Positions 24,300 to 35,345 of a stretch of 64,000 nucleotides of DNA are shown here, piece after piece. The notes below the pieces were generated by a model. That model ran no database searches. It was not told the origin of the DNA and saw only the letters and a list, made by a program, of their open reading frames with translations. A program made the position numbers and the translations under genes. How positions within the stretch are numbered: the stretch's first letter is position 1; every line of letters begins with the position of its first letter. The DNA comes from Symsagittifera roscoffensis (taxonomy: Eukaryota > Xenacoelomorpha > Acoela > Convolutidae), in contig NC_087064.1 in NCBI RefSeq assembly GCF_963678635.1, positions 43,833,159 through 43,897,158 on the forward strand. Reading direction: 5' to 3'.

Positions 24300-25240
24300 C
24301 ATCCGAATCGCAAACCAAAGCAACACCCCCAGTAGCAAGCAAAAATGGGTACAAAAGTTGGAACTTTAAATTAATTTTGAAGAAGTTTCTAAGTTTGTAT
24401 CAATTTTGAAAGATTCGTTAAAACCTCCACATCTCCTACGAGCTTCTGGAGAAAGTTTGCAGAAGATTTGCAACCATAAAAAACATCTCCGTTAGCAAGC
24501 AAGTACGAATTAAAAAATTAAATTAAAATTTTTCAGATTTTTTTAAGTTGTCCGTATCTTCTAAGCTACGAGCTTCTGGAAGATGTGTTCTGATATTTGA
24601 GCTGCAACCTTTAGTTACGCTCCTGTTAGAATGCAAAAATGGGTTCATCAATTAAGATTTTGAAAAACTTTTTTTTGGATTTCAATTTTTAAAATTTACC
24701 TACTAGCATGCAAGTAGGGGCATTCAAGTGAACCTGCCCATTTCTTGTAAGCTACGGGCTTCTGAACGGCCATATTTTCACATAAGATAAGCAACCCTGA
24801 ATTATGCCCCCGTTAGCATGCCAATACGGATACAAAACATTCAACTTGGAGCTGTTTTGAGTTTTGAACTATTTTTAGGTCTTTGTAAAATTGTTCATAC
24901 CACCTCAGCTACGAGATTCTGAAAATTGGAATCGCTACCGTTCACTAAAGTCCCGTTAGCGTTTGAATTTTAATTTTTTTTGAATTTCGCAGTGTCTAGA
25001 GTTTCTAAAATATTCGTAAAATGCTCCATATTTTCATAAATGAGAGCTTCCGGAATGCTAAGCCTCGGCATTAGAATCGCAATCAAAAACTGCATCTTCG
25101 CTAGCAGGTTAGGAAAAATTTGTGACTCAAAAAAGTTGTGGACTTTTCTCTAAATAATTAAAATTATCTTTGGTTTGAGCTTCCGCAATTGCAGCCGCTA
25201 CCTACACCCCCATTAGCATGCAGCTACGAGTACAAAGAAA
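24300..25240. repeat. Degenerate tandem repeat, ~100-160 bp period
   Basis: Two anchor phrases alternate: (T)ACGAGCTTCTGGA near 24442, 24566, 24748, 24908, 25045 and 25180; and CCGTTAGCATGCAAGTACGG near 24331, 24490, 24624, 24709, 24811, 24955, 25101 and 25211. Unit lengths vary. It is non-coding as far as can be seen. Confidence 0.6.
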
Positions 25241-25369
25241 AAAAAAAGGTAATCGTTCTAATGTTCCTCAAAATTCAAGAAAAATGTAAAATTTCTTAAA
25301 ACATACATCTGGCCTTGAGCCTTGTTTTGAAAACTAAATTTCGGATTTAAAAAAACTGCTAGTATTTTA

Positions 25370-25820
25370 TGCCTTGCTTTATTTTTTCCCTGCGCTGCTC
25401 AGACTTGCCTTGCGCTGCCTCTCCGTGCTCAGCGCTGGCCTGCACCTATTTGATCTGCGGTTCCCTGCCTTGGTTTGCGCTGTCGTGCCTTGTAATGTTC
25501 TGCCTCCAATAGCTTCGCGCTGCCCTGCCTTGCCCTACGCTGATCTGGCCTTCTTTATCATCCTTACGCTTCTCTACCCTGCCCTGACCTGCCTTGTCTT
25601 CGTTGTTTTTCCCTGCCTTGGTTTTTCGCTGCCCTACCTTCGGTGCACTGCTTTGCCCTGCGCTCGAATCTTTAAAACATTTTGCCTAGACATTTGGTCT
25701 TGACCCAAGCAAATATCATGAGTAGATTCTTATCCAGGCTTCGGTTGTCTCTCCTTGCCTTATCTTGCCCTGCACTGCACTGCACCGCCCCCATCTTGCC
25801 TTGCGCTGCTGCCCTAAGCT
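25370..25820. repeat. GC-rich degenerate pentamer satellite
   Basis: The stretch is built from five-base words such as TGCCT, TGCGC, TGCCC and TGACC, interrupted by a spacer at about 25683-25740. It is the most C-rich, T/C-biased block in an otherwise AT-rich region. The 109-codon plus-strand frame across it is a by-product of the period and of strand bias, giving a Leu/Cys/Pro/Ala-only composition. Confidence 0.75.
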
Positions 25821-26094
25821 AAAAACTTCTAAGACAGTTTGTCTAAAACCTTGACCTTGACCTTAATAAACATATTTATTATCCTGATTAACCTTAATAA
25901 ACATCCTTATTAACACCTTTATTTGAAAATAACCGAGACTTTGTTTTCAAAAAGCTTTTTGGACGTTCATGGCTTTCGTTTAAACGCTGTCCCTAGCGCC
26001 TTTTGTTAACCACTGTCCTCTATGAAAACTGCTTAAGACTTGCGTTCATAGAGGTTTTAGCGTTATTTTTGAATCAAAGATTCTAGAATAATCA

Positions 26095-26580
26095 AGGTGG
26101 GTGCTCTTTTCAGACAAATTTCGACTTTTAAACTAGCCATTTTTGATGGAGCTTTTTTCACCAAGTTTTGATGTTCTAGTCTGAAACTTGCAAAATTATT
26201 GTTCCAACTTTCGTAACAAAAGTAACGGAATATTTTTGCTCGGGGTGGGTTTTTTCAGACAAATTTCGACTTTTAAACTAGCCATTTTTGATGGAGCTTT
26301 TTTCACCAAGTTTTGATGTTCTAGTCTGAAACTTGCAAAATTATTGTTCCAACTTTCGTAACAAAAGTAACGGAATATTTTTGCTCGGGGTGGGTTTTTT
26401 CAGACAAACTTCGACTTTTTAACTAGCCAATTTTGACAGGATTTTTTTATATCGCTCGAAAGGTACTGTTGTCCTGAGCTTATATTTGAAAAGATATTTC
26501 ACCTGTGATTTTTCGAAAAATTATTGGGGCTTAAAGGTGACCATTTTGGCCAATTAGTGACAACTAACGCGCGATATAAT
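26095..26580 (+). mobile_element. HINE-like ends in a local tandem array
   Basis: The 5' end of the HINE-like element (TTGTTCCAACTTTCGTAACA) occurs at 26199 and again at 26344, each followed by the GCTCGGGGTGGGTTTTTTCA phrase; a 145-base unit has been duplicated. The last unit continues into the element core and stops near 26580. Confidence 0.6.
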
Positions 26581-26975
26581 TGAAAAGTTTGGTCAACTTG
26601 TTCAATCGAACTTTTTAAACAATTGTTTTTTGATTGAATGACTTTGTTTATTTCTCAATTTCATTTAAAAAAAAAATCAATTCCCGAGATACACTTTCAA
26701 AATTTCAACGCTTGATTAATTTGCATAAAATACAATAATTTTCGAAAAATTATTGGGGCTTAAAGGTGACCATTTTGGCCAATTAGGGACAACTAACGCG
26801 CGATATAATTGAAAAGTTTGGTCAACTTGTTCAATCGAACTTTTTAAACAATTGTTTTTTGATTGAATGACTTTGTTTATTTCTCAATTTCATTTTAAAA
26901 AAAATCAATTCCCGAGATACACTTTCAAAATGTCAACGCTTGATTAGTTTGCATAAAATACAATAATTTTCGTCC
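26511..26975. repeat. Direct tandem duplication, 229-bp unit
   Basis: A unit running from TTTCGAAAAATTATTGGGGC through GGTCAACTTGTTCAATCGAA to GCATAAAATACAATAATT is repeated once with only a few differences visible. The first part of the unit comes from the HINE-like core (AACGCGCGATATAATTG), so the duplication happened after that insertion. Confidence 0.85.
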
Positions 26976-28660
26976 AATCGATTCACACTATGAAACAACT
27001 CGAAAAACTTAAACTCGCTTCGCTTAAAGCTAGCTTGTAAAAACTACTTTTTAGCAAGTCGATCCACGCTATAAAGTAGCTTGAGTTATTTTGAAAATTT
27101 ATCGCTCAAACAGCTTGCTTAGAAAAACTAATTTATGCTTTTTCGATAAATTTTACCCAAATTGAGAACACCGGATCAAAAAAGTCAAAGTCAAACCGCA
27201 AAAAAGTAAATTTGAGCCTGAAAAAAAACGTTGGACTTTTTCACGAATCATCACGACTTATGTAAGAGTTTAAACTACGTTCATCGGTTCTTAAAGTTGA
27301 AATTGGTCAGGAGAAAAAAAACCCGCGCACAAATACTCACGTCGTTTTCCTCAAAAGTCGGAACTTAAGACCTGCCTCATATCATTTGGTAAGGATTAAA
27401 TTGGCGCTTATGTGCTGAATATTTGAATGTTTGCATGTTAAATTTCACCAACAATTTTGCAGGGCATCAATCTTTTTCATGAAAAAGTTCCCGTCAAAAA
27501 TGCTGTTTGAAAACTCGAAATTTAAAAGTCGAAAAAAAACCACCGAGAACGAATATTCTGTCACTTCCTTTAAAATTCGGAACAAAAAAAGTAGTTTTGC
27601 TGTTTTTCGCGGCAATTTCTTTTTGGACGAGAAAATGGGTGCATTTTAGCTTGAACACATTTTAACTAAGAACTTAAGATAAACAAATATTTTGCGATAT
27701 CTTGACTTGCAGAATATGATTTTGATTAGACGTTGGATGATTCGTTAAATGGAAAAACTAATCAAAGCCAATAAACAGTAAGAAAAAGAGCCAATTAACG
27801 TACGTAAACAAAAAAACTACTTGGTTTTATTGAAAAACTTCAACTTTCGATTTGATTTTTTATAATTAAACAATATTCGATTTTCAAAGAAAAAAATAGA
27901 TGGCCTAGAAGCTCTTTCAAATTCTAGAGCAATTTGTGATTGACATTTCTAGATTAAACTAACCCAATTTGAAAAGACTGGATCAATAGGTAATATTTCT
28001 TCGCTGGGAAATCGGATAATTAAAATCCATTTATGAAATAAGAAATTGATCACGTTTTTCGTGGCCTTAAAACTTTCCTTGTTCGATAGTAGAGTTTCTC
28101 TTTATTTTAACAAAAGACACGAGTTGATTTTTTTAAAAAAATCAAAAATCGAACGGCGAAAAACGTAAATGTGAGCCCGAACAAATTTAAAAACTTCCCC
28201 TGAAAAAAAAACAAAAAAAACATCACGACCTATATAAGAGTCTCAATTATGTTCATCGACTCTTAAAAACATTTCCAAGCTTCAGGTTTTCACACAGCTA
28301 ATCACACAATTTTCATATGTGAAAACGTTTATTATAGTGATTTTATATTTTTACAGTACGTATATAAGTTTTTGGAATCGTAAGACAATAAATTTTCATT
28401 CGTAAAAATTGCATTGGTGGAAGTTTTGGTCAACCCGGTTGTTAGATTTTGATGATTCTGACTTACAAGCTTCTAATAGTAATCAAAAATAAGAAATTTA
28501 ACGGATTTAACGCCCAAAATCATGGTGATACTTTTCAATATTAGATAGATTCATAGCAACTGCTTGTTTTCTCATACCGAGAGCTCCACCTAATAAAATG
28601 TTTATCTGTTTTTACTTACTTGCATTATTAAAAATACAATCAAACCTATTTTTTGAGGAG
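26976..28660. other. Non-coding repeat-derived DNA
   Basis: Holds fragments of the HINE-like 5' end at about 27295-27365 and 27480-27580 and pieces of the CTGGGAAAT dispersed repeat near 27130-27210 and 27940-28040. No gene. Confidence 0.4.
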
Positions 28661-28726
28661 TTCTCTAGCCAATACACGTGGAGATTTCTTTTCAAGATTA
28701 TTATTTATCTCTGCCTGCTAGCTCTT

Positions 28727-28866
28727 CCTTCCCTCGAAGACAAGCAATAGCCTCTAATGACGCAAACAGTGAAAAGAACTGCTGCACTTTCGAACTTACT
28801 CAATAACACACCACACACATACAGCATACCACAATTCCACTCGAAACAAAGTCTTCCGAGGGAAGG
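28727..28866. repeat. Inverted repeat pair, 15-16 base arms
   Basis: CCTTCCCTCGAAGAC at 28727-28741 is mirrored by GTCTTCCGAGGGAAGG at 28851-28866 with one extra base in the right arm. The 109-base loop has no recognised content. A tRNA-like A box (TAGTATAGTGGTTA) lies nearby at about 28940. Confidence 0.55.
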
Positions 28867-29615
28867 GGATTTGAATAGCTGCACTTTTACTATCAGACAA
28901 ACAGTTACTTATATTTTGTAGGCTGTGCTGCATTCTGTATAGTATAGTGGTTACCAAGGAAACCATATTTTGCAGCACGCACACGTGTCATACGCTGCAA
29001 ACAGGAAAAAGAGGAAACAGTTATATACTATTCCGCAAATTCCCATTTTACTAAGCACGATAGAAAATTCCATCGTGGAATTGGGGAGAGCAAAGCTAAC
29101 ACTACATGTTGGTACAAGAGCACTAGCACAGTAACTTACCGTGCCGCCACAGGGGAAATTGAGAGCCACGTTGTATTGTAGCGTAAAGCGTCAGATGGTC
29201 GTTGGGAATAAATTCAGGATAGAAAATTGTGCCAGAAAAATAGAACAGCACGCAAGCAGCTACGTCTGATATCGCTTATTTCAAAAATGAAATTTCGCTC
29301 GCAAATGATTTTTGTCAAGATTTAAGCTGCGCGGCATGGAAAAATTTTGACTCCTCGTTTCGATTTTTGCATTCAAAAAGGTGCTTCTCTGCGAGTAGCA
29401 ACTTTTTGAATGAGAAGAAATTGTCCAGAAAAACATTTTCCAGTAATCTCAGCAAGTGGCCGCTAACATATAGATTCATAACAACACTCTGCTGAAAATC
29501 GAGCAACTTCGGCATGCGTCTCATGCAAAATTTCGCTGTAAGCAATTTCTCTTGAACTGATATTAGCAACCATTTGCCGACGACCATTTTACTAGGGGTA
29601 AAAGTCTAACAAAAC

Positions 29616-29815
29616 NNNNNNNNNNNNNNNNNNNNNNNNNNNNNNNNNNNNNNNNNNNNNNNNNNNNNNNNNNNNNNNNNNNNNNNNNNNNNNNNNNNNN
29701 NNNNNNNNNNNNNNNNNNNNNNNNNNNNNNNNNNNNNNNNNNNNNNNNNNNNNNNNNNNNNNNNNNNNNNNNNNNNNNNNNNNNNNNNNNNNNNNNNNNN
29801 NNNNNNNNNNNNNNN
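29616..29815. other. Assembly gap (200 N)
   Basis: Exactly 200 N bases, likely a placeholder length. Sequence to the right resumes inside a decayed HINE-like element (29816-30056, minus orientation: CGCGCGTTGATTATCCC, GGCTAGTTAAAGTCG), so the gap probably sits in a repeat. Confidence 0.95.
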
Positions 29816-30657
29816 CCACTTAAGTGTTAAATGCGCGAAAGAAATCGCGCGTTGATTATCCCAAATTGACCAATTTGGCAAACTTTAAACCACATTAACT
29901 TAACAAAAAAAGATATCAGTGAAAACGTCTTTTTGAATTTGAGCAAAAGACAACAACTTCTTATGATAAAAACATTCCGCCAAAAACGGCTAGTTAAAGT
30001 CGAAGTTTGTCTTGAGAAAAAACCACCACGAGCACAAACATTCCATAATTTTCAAGAATGAAACTCAAAAAATTGAACCTGAATCCGTTTAGAAACGTGT
30101 TTGGTTCCTGTGGGAAATTTAAAAGTTATAAACCATTTGTAAAATTAAAAATCAAACACGTTTTTGCTCCGATTACTGAAAATGAGAAATTATTTGTCTT
30201 CGGGTGTGTTTTAGATTTTTTCTTGATTGTCTTCAGGTGTTTTTTGTTTCCCAAGCAAAATTAGGGACAACAAATAATTATCCATCAGAATTGGTTGAAA
30301 GATTTATCATACTAAAATATTCCCAGTGGTGATTCTCACAACCTTATAAAATTTTTAAAAAAAGGTCCCAATGTAGAGAAAAAACGGGATTATGAGCGAG
30401 CAGAAATTCACTCGAAAGAAATTACGCAAACAAATTTTCACGTAAGTATTAAGAAAACTTCACTTAGGGAAATTTAGTTTTGGTTTACTCAGTGTAACCT
30501 AGTTTTGGAAGCGTCATATAGTCTTTTTTGGCAAAAAAAAACATTTTGAAAATTAAAAAACTGTTCTGCAAAAAAAATCTGATAATTTTATCGTTAAAAA
30601 TCTCAAAATATTGCGCGATCGAAGCAAGAGAAAAATTAACAGAAAAACTGTATAACA

Positions 30658-30910
30658 ATGTCTGATTTAAGAATTAGAATGTTCCGAAACCCATTTAGGC
30701 AAGTAAGACAAATCTTCCGAGGTAATCCATTTTTTGCTATTTTTATTGAGATGACTTAAGACTTCGATGACTACAAGATACGAACTTTTCTATGATGGAC
30801 GGACGGGACGAGTCAATGGTAACCATATCTACAGCTCTTCGATCAAGACAGACAAGACAGATCTAGATACCAGACATTTCGGAGTTTTCACCATCGCAGC
30901 TTCGCCTTGA
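30658..30910 (+). other. Candidate two-exon mini-ORF, unidentified
   Basis: An ATG at 30658 opens a frame of 15 codons to a good donor-like CAA|GTAAGA at 30703. About 57 bases later an acceptor-like TTAAG joins, in the same phase, a 49-codon frame that ends at TGA 30908-30910. The second part has mixed, protein-like composition (RYELFYDGRTGRVNG, then Ser/Lys/Asp-rich, then FTIAASP). No family is recognised and the intron would be the shortest in the window. Chance is a real alternative. Confidence 0.2.
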
Positions 30911-31101
30911 TAGTCATTTAAATTCTCGGTGTCGTGTCCGGAAACTCCGTGAACTTAAATATACTGCAACTTTACCAACACAGTTCAAAAATGTCAGTGA
31001 ATGAGGCTAGAAATTGACATTTTTTGGAAAAAACTTCCACCTTCACGTTTCAAAGAAAGAAAAATATATCTAAAGGCTGTTTGAATCTTATGACTCTTTT
31101 A

Positions 31102-31540
31102 TTGTTCCGACTTTCGATACGAAGGTAACGGAATATTTGTGCTCGGGGTGGGTTTTTTTTCTTCAGACAAATTTTGACTTTTAAACTAGCCGTTTTTGAC
31201 GGAATTTTTTTATATCATTCAAAGGTATTGTTGTCGTGAGCTTAAATTTGAAAATATATTTCACTTGTGACCATTTTGGCCAATTTGGGACAATTAATGC
31301 GCGATATATTTTGCGCTATTAATGCGTCAGCGGAGATTTTATCCGTCTTAGAAATTGTTCCAAATTCGCTGAAAGAAGCTTAATTGCTATAATTGATTTG
31401 TTACAATAGCGAAATCTACTCTTTTGTGCTTTATATGTCGTGGGGGTGAAATGATTTCAAAAAAAAATTTCAAATTTAGAATTTTTTCATTTTATTTTAT
31501 TACATTTAATTTTTTATGTAACTACTGCTCCATAAAGATT
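31102..31540 (+). mobile_element. HINE-like element, 3'-truncated copy M
   Basis: Plus-orientation copy starting TTGTTCCGACTTTCGATACG. It retains the core but ends at ACTGCTCCATAAAG, before the 3' inverted repeat and hairpin, which are missing. Confidence 0.7.
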
Positions 31541-32537
31541 ACTCGCCGAATTCTGATGACGAAATTCATTGAAGTGTATTGTTTTTGTTTGTTCACGAAT
31601 GGTTTCGCGATTTAATTAATTTTCACTGCATTTTGCGCTGAACAAGCTTAAAAATAACCGGACAAAAAGAATTGAAATTTTTTGTCAAATCGTTTTTCTC
31701 AAATTTGTTTGTAATTGGCCAAAAATTGACGTTGACGAGAAATACTTAAAGTTCATCAGCTTTTTTATCGTGCACTTTTTTTTGCAAAGTTGTGAACCAA
31801 AATTAAACCCATGAAACGGATCAATTCATTTAGGGAGGTAAATAGGGTTTGCAATCCTATTTTCCAACCAAATGAATTGACCCGCAAATTCTCGAAAAAA
31901 ATGGTCTACAAAAGCTGGTATCCTCCAAGCATTTTTTTCCTTATCATTCTTTGGTCGAATTTTATCTCATCAGAAATCGGCGCGTTTTTGCTGCCTACTG
32001 CTAAAAAAATCACTTCCGAAACCCAATTATTTGTAAAGTAGGAGAAAATTTATAACAATAAAATTTTGAAAACACCATGTAGGCTCAACTAAAAGCCAAT
32101 TACTTACTTAAAAGCAAATGCATAACTTCACACTCACGAAACACACTGTTATCTGATTGTTGTTCAGCAAGACCATGAGTTATTTTGATCTACAGTCATT
32201 GAACTAATGCTTTCAAACCTATTTCGATATTCGATTTTCTGTTTATGAGTGGTACATTTCCACAGCTTCCCATTTTCTTTAAGCATATGAAAACTGTTTC
32301 CATTCGAATTGAAAAAAAAATATTCAAGAGGCTCTGAAATTCTAAAACTTTAAATGAAGTGTTCCTAGCTTGAAAACCATTCAATCATTTTGAACATTAA
32401 GCAATGATGCCAGCCATGTACTTGAAAAATCGTATATTGCAAACCCTTCATCGTCCCAACCACCTTAAGACCCTTTCCGAGTCATTTTGGACAAATTAAA
32501 AAAAAACTATTTATTACTTTACATGTTAATAAGGGTA
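31541..32537. other. AT-rich stretch, nothing recognised
   Basis: Two short open frames (63 and 76 codons, plus strand) lack domains and splice context. Confidence 0.35.
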
Positions 32538-32752
32538 GGGCGACAATTCGTAACAAATCACAATTCGTAACAGGCGACAATTCGCAAAAAAGGTATTAGC
32601 AAGTCGTATAAGCTTGCTCCGCTGCGCTTAAATTTGGCACTAGAGGAAAATGCGCTTGAATTTGTGCTTGCAATTAGATTATTGTGGCACATTTTCGCTT
32701 GCTATGAATTGTCGCCGGTTACGAACTATCGCCTGTTATGAATTGTCGCTTC
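32538..32752. mobile_element. Foldback element with iterated GCGACAATTCGTAACAG arms
   Basis: Each end consists of two or three copies of a 16-17-base word, GCGACAATTCGTAACAG, and the right end carries the same words inverted (CTGTTATGAATTGTCGC, CCGGTTACGAACTATCGC). The 110-base middle is unrelated. This is the layout of a small foldback transposon. No clear target duplication was found. Confidence 0.7.
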
Positions 32753-34208
32753 ACGGTTAAAAAGGTAATGTTGTGATTAGCTCTGAATGTTTGCCTGTAG
32801 TCCGATGCAACTTTGAGTTCCAAGAAATGTTCAAAAACTTCTTGAAATTCAGGTAACAAAATTTTATAAAATTCATTACGTTTACTGACCTCTCGTTTAA
32901 TGACCTTTTCCAGCCTCAACTTTTTGAAAAATAGTTTATTAACTTTTTGCCGTCTTCTTATTTTGCAGAAAATAGTTATGAACGGCTTTAGTGCGTCTTA
33001 TGATAGGCTCACAAAGAAAATTAATCTGTAAGAAGGAAATTTTTGGTGAAATTTTTTGTCATAACTGAAATAAGTTTATTGCTTATTTTTAGAATCTGAA
33101 CTATCTCTAGAAGCTTTTTGATATAAAAAAATATTCAATGCCCTGCGAGTTTGCTCTGACTTGACTAAAATTGGGTTTTAAAAAACAATCTGGGCTAATA
33201 TTCTTTATCATTTCTGGCCCAGTCCGGAAAAGAGGACTGACTTTAAAGCTCAATCAAGAAACTAATGTTGACAAAATAGATAGTTTTTCATTTTACATCC
33301 TTTCCACCTGTCACAAGAAAATTGAAAAATAGCCAAAAAAAGAACAGAGCAACAGTGAAGATTCGAATCACATGCACTACAAAAGTAGGTGAATAGTATG
33401 AAAAAACATCTCGAAAAAAAACGGAAAAATTGACTTTTCGAAAACGGTTTGAACTCTGGTTGATTTTTTAAACATAAGGGAGTTTGTTAGATTTTTTTCG
33501 AAGGCTTCTTAAACTAGTAGAAAAATTCCAGCTATGAGCAAACTACAGATAGTTCGTTCTAATAAGTAGATAGAAAAGATAAGACAAAAATTCCTAAATA
33601 AACCAAAAGCAAAGGAAAAATTTTTGGAATTACACTAATTGCAAGGCCATCAGGAATACTTAAACTCAATCCTCAATTCATCCAAAAAATGAAAAACAAA
33701 TTTAAGGAAAAACAGGTTTTTCAAAAAACTGAATCAAAAAAAGTTCAAACACTGAACGCAAAGAAACATGCAGAAAAACTACAAATTATATCATTCCCAT
33801 CATACATAAGGTTTATACACAAGACTATAAAAAATTGACAACCACAGACGAAAACAAAATTGTCATAAAATTTGAGCTGGAACTAGTTACTGGTAAATAC
33901 CATTCCACGCTTCGCAAATGCCTCTAAGACAAAAACAGTCAGGTCAAAACCAAAAAGGATGATCAATACTTTTTCCGGAAATTCTAAGAAAGTTTTAGAA
34001 AAAATTTTCCCCATATTTCAATCAATTCGATGAGCGATCACCTCTTGAAAACAAGCGCAATTCCTCCGCTCGATACAATTTATGCTTTACGCAAATGCAA
34101 ACGCTTTATGCATGTCATTTCAGAGGCGATGCGAATTTTCACATAGTTTGTAAACCATAAATGAATAGGTTGGTAAATCGCTTGAAAACTAATCAACATT
34201 TAGCAGAA
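32753..34208. other. AT-rich stretch, nothing recognised
   Basis: No coding or repeat structure supported. Small open frames are short and of random composition. Confidence 0.35.
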
Positions 34209-34224
34209 AATTAAATCAAAATGC

Positions 34225-34435
34225 CAATCACGTAAATTCAAAAGTTCCACACAGGCGAAACTGTCCAAATACTAGCGAGAATGACAAAAGCAGCTCTATG
34301 AAGTACAATAAAAATATTAGAAATAAGTCTCGAATTAGTAAAAAAAACCTGCTACGTCTGAGACTCGAACCTGCGACGTAGAGATTGAAAGTCTTGCACA
34401 CTAACCACTCAACTGCGGAAGCTTAATAGGTATTG
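34225..34435 (-). repeat. tRNA-derived SINE (Glu-like head), first copy
   Basis: The minus-strand head reads GCAGTTGAGTGGTTAGTGTG (A box), a CTTTCAA anticodon-loop-like heptamer (would be TTC, Glu) and GCAGGTTCGAGTCTC (B box). Stems are only partly paired. The body (AATTCGAGACTTATTTCTAA and on) matches the SINE at 10555-10750. Duplicated at 36215-36415. Confidence 0.65.
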
Positions 34436-35232
34436 AACACTAGCCACATCTAAGGCAGAGAACAGATGCTTTGCAATTTCATCTGTAAACTTTTTAATTA
34501 ACACTTTCAGTTAGGTCAGAAAAAGAAGGTTCGTAATAATACATTAATCTGATCGTTAGCGTAAACAGACATTTGGAAAAATGTCAATGAACTGACGATG
34601 CGATTTTAAAAAATACTGACTACAATTTTAATAGTTTTTTTTTCATTTTTAAAATTTTGAATGCAAAAAATATCACGTTAAAGCTTTTAGAACTTTCGAA
34701 ATATTTTATGACTGATACGTTTTCGCTAAAGTAGGCTCAATTTGAACAACTAGATGACAAGATTTTTTTTTCGCTGGGAAATTTGGAAATAAATTAAATA
34801 AATTTCACATTTGAAAAGGTAAGTCACTCACGCCATTTCCTTGTCTCAAATGGAGAGCGTTGTTTGCTTTCGTTTTAGCAAATGAAATTAAATTGAACTC
34901 AAAAAGAACGAAAAAATCAAAAACAACTTAATACATGATAAAAAATACACTAATCCGAAATGGTTTGAATACTTTTTCCGACTTCCTGAAAAAGTTTGCA
35001 ATACCTCATTAAGTGTCTGACACTCAAAATAGTAGATTGCAAGCTCTTCATCGTCCCGACCACTGTCAGATCCTTTTGGAGTCATATTAGGGGAAAAAAT
35101 AACATTTTGAACGTTAAAAAGGCAGCGCTGTGAATAGTTCTGAATGCTTACCTCCGGTCCAGTCAGACGCAACTGTTTTCAACAATTTGCAAAAACATTT
35201 TGAAATTCCAGCTAACAACTTGCGTCTTTTTT

Positions 35233-35345
35233 ACACAGAGGTGAAGCTTCGCTTCGCCAACACTAGCGAGAAAACGACAAAAAATGCAGCTCCATAAAGT
35301 GCAATAAGGAAAAGTATAAATAAGCCTCGAAATAGCAAAAAACGC
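35233..35345 (-). repeat. Headless copy of the same SINE
   Basis: Body and tail only (GAGGCTTATTTATAC, CTTTATGGAGCTGCATTTT, GCGAAGCGAAGCTTCACCTC). A second copy is at 37214-37326 because of the 1.98-kb duplication. Confidence 0.6.

Noticed and set aside
25374-25703. 109-codon plus-strand frame, Leu/Cys/Pro/Ala-rich, looks like a membrane protein
   Set aside because: It is produced by the pentamer satellite and its pyrimidine strand bias.
29592-29881. Open frames spanning the gap
   Set aside because: They consist mostly of N and have no sequence support.
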